Shown piece after piece: positions 32,306 through 41,263 of a stretch of 41,263 nt of DNA (positions are counted from its first letter, which is position 1; each line of letters opens with the position of its first letter). Below the pieces are notes generated by a model. That model saw nothing but the letters and a program-made list of their open reading frames with translations, was not told where the DNA came from and searched no databases. The stretch comes from an uncultured Acetatifactor sp. (GTDB lineage: Bacteria; Bacillota; Clostridia; Lachnospirales; Lachnospiraceae), in assembly GCA_948496895.1 (NCBI GenBank), contig CAOOJO010000001.1:1-41263 (forward strand). The letters are read 5' to 3'. Position numbers and translations under genes: made by a program.

Positions 32306-33298
32306 CTATCTCTCGTTATAGCCCGAGAGGAACTCTACGTACTTCCCGGTTCCAATGGCCACCGCCGTCATGGGATCCTCAGCGGTGATGGTGTTGATGC
32401 CCGTCCTGGAGGAAATCAGCTCCTCCAGCCCCCGCAGGAGGCTGCCGCCGCCCGTGAGCACGATGCCCCTGTCCGCGATGTCCGCCGCCAGCTCGGGCGG
32501 AGTCTTCTCCAGCACGCTGTGGATGGTCTCCACCACCTGAGAGGTGGTCTCCCGCAGGGCCTCCTCGGTCTCCTCGGAGGATACCTTCACAGTCTTAGGC
32601 AGGCCTGTGACCAGGTTACGGCCCCTGACGTCCATATAGTCCACCTCGGGCCGCTTGTAGGCGGATCCTATTTTAATCTTCAGATCCTCCGCTGTCCTCT
32701 CGCCGATCAGCAGATTATGCTTCTTGCGCATATAGCGCACGATTGCCTCATCGAAATCATCCCCGGCCACCTTGATGGAAGCGCTGACCACTGTGCCGCC
32801 CAGGGAAATGACAGCGATGTCGGAAGTGCCGCCGCCGATGTCCACGATCATATTGCCGCAGGGCTTCGCGATGTCTATCCCCGCGCCGATGGCAGCCGCG
32901 ATAGGCTCCTCGATAATGTCCACGTCCCTGGCGCCAGCCTGGTAGGTGGCGTCCTCAACCGCCTTCTTCTCCACCTCCGTGACGCCGCTGGGGACGCACA
33001 CGGCGATACGGGGCTTTCGGAAGGACCTTCTGCCCAGGGCCTTCTGGATGAAATACTTCATCATCTTCTCGGTCACCGTATAGTCCGAGATGACCCCCTG
33101 GCGCAGGGGCCTGACGGCCACGATGTTCCCGGGCGTCCTGCCCAGCATCAGCCTGGCGTCCTCCCCGATGGCCTTGATTTTCTGGGTGTCCCTGTCAAAG
33201 GCCACCACGGAGGGCTCCTTCAATACGACACCCTTTCCTCTGATGTATACTAAAATGCTGGCTGTACCCAAATCGATTCCAATGTCTGTACACTGCAT
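32306..33298 (-). CDS. mbl: MreB-family actin-like cell-shape protein (Mbl)
   Basis: The 330-residue protein is a bacterial actin: DIGIDLGTASI and VDIGGGTSDIAVISLGG are the two phosphate-binding loops, PSGVTEVEKKAV and EEPIAAAIGAG link the subdomains, and VLTGGGSLLRGLEE closes the nucleotide pocket. Such filaments guide lateral wall synthesis. Sequence alone does not separate MreB from Mbl; I call it Mbl because flhO- and flhP-like genes follow and mreCD do not. The start is the ATG at 33298, with AAAGGGG seven bases upstream, rather than an upstream in-frame codon. It heads the flagellar block, with a promoter about 70 bases upstream. Confidence 0.93.
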   Translation of the reverse strand: MQCTDIGIDLGTASILVYIRGKGVVLKEPSVVAFDRDTQKIKAIGEDARLMLGRTPGNIVAVRPLRQGVISDYTVTEKMMKYFIQKALGRRSFRKPRIAVCVPSGVTEVEKKAVEDATYQAGARDVDIIEEPIAAAIGAGIDIAKPCGNMIVDIGGGTSDIAVISLGGTVVSASIKVAGDDFDEAIVRYMRKKHNLLIGERTAEDLKIKIGSAYKRPEVDYMDVRGRNLVTGLPKTVKVSSEETEEALRETTSQVVETIHSVLEKTPPELAADIADRGIVLTGGGSLLRGLEELISSRTGINTITAEDPMTAVAIGTGKYVEFLSGYNER

Positions 33299-33368
33299 GC
33301 TGCTGCCCCTTTCTATCTTCCAACGGATTCCCGGCTCCAAACAAATAGCTTATTTCCAATCAGCTATT

Positions 33369-33396
33369 ATTATAACCGAAAAATTTCCATTTTCAT
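33369..33396 (-). promoter_or_regulatory. Probable promoter of mbl and the flagellar genes
   Basis: The minus strand reads ATGAAA (33396-33391), 16 bases, and a perfect TATAAT (33374-33369) in an AT-rich stretch unlike the surrounding GC-rich coding DNA. It lies in the gap between uvrA and mbl. The -35 matches consensus at four of six bases. Confidence 0.6.
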
Positions 33397-33509
33397 AGGG
33401 GTTTATGAAAATTTTAAAAAATGTGTACAGGCCATTAGCGGCTGCCTCCCAGCGCAGTCAGAGAAACTGTCAAATCATATAACAATTTCGGCAGAATCCT
33501 TTCGCTTCT

Positions 33510-36404
<2,895 letters not shown>

Positions 36405-36422
36405 TTTCCTTCCTCTCCACGG

Positions 36423-38042
36423 TCAGGCACATTCCTTCATGTCTTGCCGCTCATCCTCAATTCTTTTTTCATTCTTCCATTTATCTATCCAGCCATGAAT
36501 CCGGCATACCCACTGCCACATCCCGCATATGGAAGTGGCAATCAGCACAGGCAGGAACACGAACAGATATCTTGCCCTGGCCTCAAACAGAAGCTGGTAG
36601 CAGAAAATCCCCAGAAAAACCACCGCAAGGATTGCGTGCTTTTCCCTTTGCCCCCCCGGACAGAAGCAGCTGCCGGCAATCCCCAGAAGGCAGAATATCC
36701 AGGCAAGCTGGCAAAATGCATTGAACCTGCCTGAGTAAAGGCTGTCAGGCCAGAATATGCTTCGGAGCAGATCCATGCGCCCGGTATTGCTGGCCAGATT
36801 TGGCGGATAATGCTCATGAATCCAGACCTCCGACTGCCACCCGAAGGTTCCGTCGTTGAAGACCATGACCATTTTCTTCAAACAGAAATAAACGCTTCCC
36901 CAGAACCCTCGTTCTTCTATCCTTCCAAGAGCCCTCTCCAATGCCGCATTAGTCCTTTCCTCCCTGCTGTATTGAAATTCTCCAAACATGGCCACGTCAT
37001 CCGCGCAATAACTCCCTGTATATTCTTCGTTCAGCCCCATATAAAAATAGTTCTGCCAGCCTGCCTCCAGCTCCGGGTTGAACTCCAGCCCCATTTCTTC
37101 CATCATATGCTCCATGCAGGCTCCCTTTGCCAGAAACAGAACCGCCACGAGTCCCACCTCTGCCAGGATATAGCGCCATCTCTTCCAGTCTCCCGCCAGC
37201 CAGCCCACCAGCTCCACCACCAGGATGGCAATCACCACAATATATTCGCTGGGCTTGACCAACCCTCCCAGCATTCCAACTATCAACGCGGCCGCCACTG
37301 ACAGATACTTCAAAATCGGCCTTTGGGCTTCCCTGTAGCACAGATAAAAATAGAGGCACATGACAGGAAAGACGATTCCATAAGTATCTGTATAGGGCGC
37401 TATCTTCCACGGGGTGATTCCCGGCAACGCCAGATATAGGAAAAAGGCAATAAATGTGGGAACAAGCTGTCTGGTCAGCCTTTTTACCGTAAGGCAGCTG
37501 AAGAATCCACCTATGGATATCAATGCGCAGCTAATCTGTATCCATACAAACTCGTTTATATAAGAAGGGTTGCCGCTTTCCGCGGCCTTGCTGTAAATTC
37601 CTTTTAAGATATGCAGGATAGGGATATTGTTCGTATACATGGAAAAGTAAACTGAATATCCCAGCGTATTTCCTCCCGCCAGATCTTTCGCGCCGGCGGT
37701 TACCACCATGATATCCCACGGGAATCTGAACGCGATTTCCCGGGCGATGTACACATTCACAAAAAACAGCAGGAGGAAGAGAACCGCAAGAACCCCATTT
37801 ACCGCCCAGTTTACCCTCCGGGTCAGGCATGTCCTCCTGAAAATCCATGCCAGAAGGCAGATGAACGCGAATCCCACCAGTGCCACTCCCAGGAACACAT
37901 AATTGGGCAGCAGCGCATTTATCTTGTTATATTTATTATATTGCATATGGTTGCCCACAAAAAACACGCTTGCGATAACCGGGAGAAACAAGACTCCCAT
38001 CAACACATAGAAAAAACGAACCAAGAGCTTTCCTGCTCTCAT
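36423..38042 (-). CDS. GT-C-type multi-pass membrane protein (putative glycosyltransferase), paralogue 1
   Basis: The protein (539 residues from this start) has about 12 membrane helices. The first large external loop contains WDIMVV and, after it, GYSVYFSMYTNNIPIL, similar to the YPNN region of GT-C lipid-phosphosugar-dependent transferases. ITPWKIAPYTDTYG, GGLVKPSEYIVVIA and the C-terminal FEARARYLFVFLP, frequent in this fold, support the call. I chose the ATG at 38042, which overlaps the upstream paralogue's TGA by four bases and has AAGGGGG before it. It is clearly a duplicate of the next gene. It may transfer a sugar from a polyprenyl-phosphate donor to a wall polymer outside the cell; substrate unknown. 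Confidence 0.8.
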   Translation of the reverse strand: MRAGKLLVRFFYVLMGVLFLPVIASVFFVGNHMQYNKYNKINALLPNYVFLGVALVGFAFICLLAWIFRRTCLTRRVNWAVNGVLAVLFLLLFFVNVYIAREIAFRFPWDIMVVTAGAKDLAGGNTLGYSVYFSMYTNNIPILHILKGIYSKAAESGNPSYINEFVWIQISCALISIGGFFSCLTVKRLTRQLVPTFIAFFLYLALPGITPWKIAPYTDTYGIVFPVMCLYFYLCYREAQRPILKYLSVAAALIVGMLGGLVKPSEYIVVIAILVVELVGWLAGDWKRWRYILAEVGLVAVLFLAKGACMEHMMEEMGLEFNPELEAGWQNYFYMGLNEEYTGSYCADDVAMFGEFQYSREERTNAALERALGRIEERGFWGSVYFCLKKMVMVFNDGTFGWQSEVWIHEHYPPNLASNTGRMDLLRSIFWPDSLYSGRFNAFCQLAWIFCLLGIAGSCFCPGGQREKHAILAVVFLGIFCYQLLFEARARYLFVFLPVLIATSICGMWQWVCRIHGWIDKWKNEKRIEDERQDMKECA

Positions 38043-39697
38043 TGCCGCGCCCCCTTTCCAAAAATCCGCCGATGAAAGCCCCATTTACATATCCAGCCAT
38101 GAATCCCATATGCCCACTGCCACATTCCGCATATGGAAACAGCGCAAAGCAGCGGCAAAAACACAAGCAGATATCTTGGTTTCGCCTCAAACAGCAATTG
38201 ATAGCAAAAGATTCCCAGAAAAGTCACCACAAGGATTACATGTTTTTCCCTTTGCTCTTTTGGACAAAAGCAGATGCCGGCAATCCCCAGCATACAGAAT
38301 ACCCAGGCAAGCTGACAAAATGCATTGAATCTTCCTGAATATAGGCTTTCGGGCCAAAAGATATTCCTGAGCAACTCCATGCACCCGTCATTGCTGGCCA
38401 GATCCGGGGGATAATGCTTGGCAATCCAGTTGCCTTGCCATCCAAAGGTTCCGTCATTAAAGACCAGAACCATTTTCTTCAGCCAGAAAGAAATATTCCC
38501 TAAAAAGCCGCGGTCTTTTATCCGTCCGACAGCCCTTTCAAACGCCGCTTTATCCCTCTCCTCCCTGCTGGTCTGAAATTCGCCAAATATACTCGCATCA
38601 TCGGTACTATAGGTTCCTGTGGTTTCCCCATTCTGCCCCATATGAAAATAATGCTGCCAGCCTGCCTCTATCTTCGGGTTAAAGTCCAGCCCCACGTCTT
38701 TCATCATATAGTCCATGCTGGCTCCCTTTGCCAAAAACAGAGCCGCCACAAGTCCCGCCTCCGCCAAAATATAACGCCATCTCTTCCGGTCTCCCGCCAG
38801 CCATCCGACTAACTCCACCATTAGAACTGCAATCACAACGATATACCCGCTGGGCTTAATCAGCCCCCCAAGCATCCCGGCCAGCAGCGCGGCAGCTACT
38901 GACAGATACTTAGGGGCAAATCTTTCCGCCTCCCTGTAGCACAGATAAAAATAAATGCACGCAATCGGAAAGACAATGCCATAGACATCCGTATACGGCG
39001 CTATCTTCCATGGCGTTATCCCTCCCAGCGCCAAATACAGCAAAAACGCCGTCAACGTCGGTATAAGCCCATTGGTCAGCTTTTTCACTGTAAGACAGCT
39101 AAGGAATCCTCCCAGGGATATCAGCGCACAGTTCACCTCTATCCACAGGAACCCGGGATAAGAATAGCTTGCGTTTGCCACGGCCTTTAAATAAATCTCC
39201 TTCAGAATATAAAGGATGGGAATGTTGTTCGTATACATGGAAAAATAAACAGAATACCCGAGAGGGTTCCCTTCCGCGACACGCGATGCGCTGTCGGTAA
39301 CCGTCATAACATCCCAGGCGAAGTGGAACGCAATCTCCCTAGCAATCCGAACGTTCACCAGAAACAGCAGCAAAAAGAGAAACGCCAGGAGCACGTCCAG
39401 ACCCAAGCCTGCCTTATGGGTCAGGCGTATCTTTCTGCATGCCCACGCAACCACAAAAATAAGCGCAAAGCCTGCCAGGGCAATCATAGCAAAAACGCAG
39501 TTCGGCAACAGGGCATTTATTTTATATGTTTCATTATAATCCATATGATTTCCAATGAAAATCACACAAAAAAGAACCGGCAGAAAGAAGGCTCCCATCA
39601 GTACATACATGAAGCCAATCACATGTTTTCCCATCTTCATCTTATTCTTTTCCATTTCTATCGTGCGTTTCCGCTCTTTACTCATCTGTTTTGCCAA
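38039..39697 (-). CDS. GT-C-type multi-pass membrane protein (putative glycosyltransferase), paralogue 2
   Basis: This 552-residue protein has the same layout as its downstream neighbour: about 12 helices, WDVMTV and GYSVYFSMYTNNIPIL in the first external loop, ITPWKIAPYTDVYG, GGLIKPSGYIVV and the ending FEAKPRYLLVFLP. The two copies match at most positions by eye and differ mainly in loops. The frame starts inside the end of uvrB (stop at 39680-39678). Candidate starts at 39697, 39685, 39655 and 39640 all lack a strong ribosome binding site, so expression may depend on coupling with uvrB. It is placed between uvrB and uvrA, which suggests insertion followed by tandem duplication. Confidence 0.8.
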   Translation of the reverse strand: MAKQMSKERKRTIEMEKNKMKMGKHVIGFMYVLMGAFFLPVLFCVIFIGNHMDYNETYKINALLPNCVFAMIALAGFALIFVVAWACRKIRLTHKAGLGLDVLLAFLFLLLFLVNVRIAREIAFHFAWDVMTVTDSASRVAEGNPLGYSVYFSMYTNNIPILYILKEIYLKAVANASYSYPGFLWIEVNCALISLGGFLSCLTVKKLTNGLIPTLTAFLLYLALGGITPWKIAPYTDVYGIVFPIACIYFYLCYREAERFAPKYLSVAAALLAGMLGGLIKPSGYIVVIAVLMVELVGWLAGDRKRWRYILAEAGLVAALFLAKGASMDYMMKDVGLDFNPKIEAGWQHYFHMGQNGETTGTYSTDDASIFGEFQTSREERDKAAFERAVGRIKDRGFLGNISFWLKKMVLVFNDGTFGWQGNWIAKHYPPDLASNDGCMELLRNIFWPESLYSGRFNAFCQLAWVFCMLGIAGICFCPKEQREKHVILVVTFLGIFCYQLLFEAKPRYLLVFLPLLCAVSICGMWQWAYGIHGWICKWGFHRRIFGKGARQ

Positions 39698-41263
39698 TAA
39701 GCTCCTGAAGCGATTTCTTTAATGCCAGCATCTTGTCCCGAAGCTCCGCGGCGGCCTCGAAGTTCAGGTCGGCGGCGGCCTTCTGCATCTTCTTCTGCAC
39801 GTCCGCGATCAGCTTCTCCAGTTCCTTGCGGCTCATGGATTCAGGATCCTTCTCGAAGCGCATCTCCTCCTTGGCGATGACCTTGGAGATGGCTATCAGG
39901 TCGCGGACGGACTTCTTGATTGTCTGTGGGGTGATGCCGTTGGCTTCATTATATTTCATCTGAATCTCGCGGCGGCGGTTGGTCTCATCCAACGCCACCC
40001 GCATGGAGTCCGTGATGGTATCGGCGTACATGACCACATGGCCCTCGGCGTTCCTGGCGGCGCGGCCGATGGTCTGGATCAGGGAGGTGGCGCTGCGCAG
40101 GAATCCCTCCTTGTCCGCGTCCAGGATGGCCACCAGAGATATCTCCGGGATGTCCAGGCCCTCCCGCAGCAGGTTGATGCCCACCAGCACGTCGAACACG
40201 TCCAGCCGCATGTCCCGGATGATCTCCGCCCGCTCCAGGGTGTCGATGTCCGAGTGGAGGTACTTCACACGGATGCCCACGTCCTTCATGTAATCCGTCA
40301 GGTCCTCCGCCATGCGCTTGGTCAGGGTGGTCACCAGCACCTTGTTGTGCTTCGCGGTCTCTTTGTTGATCTCGCCGATCAGGTCATCGATCTGCCCCTC
40401 CACGGGACGCACGTCCACCTGGGGATCCAGCAGCCCTGTGGGCCGGATGATCTGCTCCGTGCGCAGCAGCTCGTGGGCCTCCTCGTAATCCGAGGGGGTG
40501 GCGGAGACGAACATCATCTGGTCAATGTGGGTCTCGAACTCTTCAAAGTTCAGGGGCCTGTTGTCCATGGCGGAGGGCAGGCGGAAGCCGTAGTCCACCA
40601 GGGTCTGCTTCCTGGAGCGGTCTCCGGCGTACATCCCCCGGATCTGGGGGATGGTCATATGGGACTCGTCGATGATGATCAGGAAGTCGTCGGGGAAGAA
40701 GTCCATCAAGGTCAATGGCGGCGCTCCCTCGGGCATGGCGTTGAGGTGACGGGAGTAGTTCTCGATGCCGGAGCAGAAGCCCGTCTCCCGCAGCATCTCG
40801 ATGTCGAAGTTGGTCCGCTCGGCGATGCGCTGGGCCTCTATGAGCTTGTCCTCGCCCTTGAAGAAGCGCACCCGCTCTTCCATCTCTTTTTCGATATTGT
40901 CGCAGGCGGCCTTAATCTTGTCCATGGAGACTACGTAGTGGGAGGCCGGGAAGATGGCGATATGGTTCAGCACCGCGTGCACCCTGCCGGACAGAGGTTC
41001 TATCTCGGCGATACGGTCGATTTCGTCCCCGAAGAACTCGATGCGGATGAAGTAGTCCCCGCCCTGGGCCGGGTACACCTCGATGACGTCCCCGTGCACC
41101 CTAAAGCACCCTCTGTGCATGTCCATCTCGTTGCGGGTGTACTGGATGTCCACCAGCTCCCGCAGCACCTGATCCCTGTCCTTTATCATGCCGGGAAGCA
41201 GGGAGACAATCATGTCCTGGTACTCGTCCGGGCTGCCCAGGCCGTAGATGCAGGACACGCTGG
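39678..41263 (-). CDS. uvrB: UvrABC excision repair subunit B (5' end beyond the window)
   Basis: About 528 C-terminal residues are present; UvrB is normally about 660, so the first 130 or so, including Walker A, lie off the right edge. Visible are SCIYGLGSP, the helicase motif II region IIDESHMTIPQIRGMY, MMFVSATPSDYE, GLLDPQVDVRPV, the motif V/VI region VLVGINLLREGLDIPEI and QTIGRAARN, and a C-terminal UVR domain (FEAAAELRDKM) that contacts UvrC. Together with uvrA it forms the damage-recognition complex. The GTG codon near the edge (in SVSC) is internal, not a start. The 3' end overlaps the start region of a membrane protein gene. Confidence 0.97.
   Translation of the reverse strand, partial: SVSCIYGLGSPDEYQDMIVSLLPGMIKDRDQVLRELVDIQYTRNEMDMHRGCFRVHGDVIEVYPAQGGDYFIRIEFFGDEIDRIAEIEPLSGRVHAVLNHIAIFPASHYVVSMDKIKAACDNIEKEMEERVRFFKGEDKLIEAQRIAERTNFDIEMLRETGFCSGIENYSRHLNAMPEGAPPLTLMDFFPDDFLIIIDESHMTIPQIRGMYAGDRSRKQTLVDYGFRLPSAMDNRPLNFEEFETHIDQMMFVSATPSDYEEAHELLRTEQIIRPTGLLDPQVDVRPVEGQIDDLIGEINKETAKHNKVLVTTLTKRMAEDLTDYMKDVGIRVKYLHSDIDTLERAEIIRDMRLDVFDVLVGINLLREGLDIPEISLVAILDADKEGFLRSATSLIQTIGRAARNAEGHVVMYADTITDSMRVALDETNRRREIQMKYNEANGITPQTIKKSVRDLIAISKVIAKEEMRFEKDPESMSRKELEKLIADVQKKMQKAAADLNFEAAAELRDKMLALKKSLQELIGKTDE

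Noticed and set aside
33467..33472. TTGACA on the minus strand after uvrA as a second mbl promoter
   Set aside because: No -10-like hexamer 15-19 bases downstream; the TATAAT at 33374-33369 is more convincing.

Overview
The window looks like a chromosomal segment of a fairly GC-rich, flagellated member of the Clostridia, most likely Lachnospiraceae-like. This is inferred from gene content: mbl followed by FlhO- and FlhP-type rod genes, comFC with a YvyF-like gene, cdaA-cdaR-glmM, an HPr with both His15 and Ser46, a Spo0A-type DNA-binding domain, YerB-like and EpsG-like proteins, and strong AGGAGG-type ribosome binding sites. Nearly everything is read from the minus strand; the only convincing plus-strand gene is the yerB-like lipoprotein at 19897-21054. 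I see no rRNA, tRNA, CRISPR array, insertion sequence or phage gene, and no gene-free stretch above 300 bases.

Reading in the direction of transcription (right to left): 41263-33510 holds uvrB (cut by the window edge), two tandem paralogous multi-pass membrane proteins of GT-C glycosyltransferase type, and uvrA. 33298-30179 is a shape and flagellum block: mbl, two flagellar rod genes (flhO/flgF-like and flhP/flgG) and a FlgJ-type rod-binding protein. 30045-26444 holds recD2, comFC (with a problematic 5' end) and a yvyF-like zinc-ribbon gene. 26433-21089 holds two uncharacterised membrane proteins, then cdaA-cdaR-glmM (c-di-AMP synthesis, its regulator, and the first dedicated step toward UDP-GlcNAc) and HPr. 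The convergent yerB-like gene shares a bidirectional terminator with HPr.

19709-18780 is a polyprenyl-phosphate glycosyltransferase of GtrB type. 18651-18274 encodes a 125-residue protein that is only the Spo0A C-terminal DNA-binding domain, with no receiver domain. It has its own promoter and terminator, and it lies directly upstream of the promoter of a large surface-polysaccharide operon (18117 to beyond base 1).

That operon encodes, in order: two membrane proteins joined by an ATGA overlap, a GT2, a polytopic phosphoglycosyl transferase, a Wzz-like chain-length protein whose cytoplasmic domain resembles a degenerate tyrosine kinase, another GT2, an EpsG-like polymerase, two GT4 enzymes, a GT2, a secreted SH3-glucosaminidase, a proline/threonine-tailed lipoprotein, a second small phosphoglycosyl transferase, a CapD/PglF-type 4,6-dehydratase, an SDR epimerase/reductase, and the first codons of one more gene at the left edge. 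Together these would make nucleotide-activated sugars, prime them on undecaprenyl phosphate, extend and polymerise the repeat, and remodel the wall. No flippase is visible; it may lie beyond the left edge.

The observations most worth a second look are the receiver-less Spo0A domain in front of the polysaccharide operon, the Wzz protein with a kinase-like but P-loop-less tail, the GT-C pair inserted between uvrB and uvrA, and the apparently frameshifted start of comFC.
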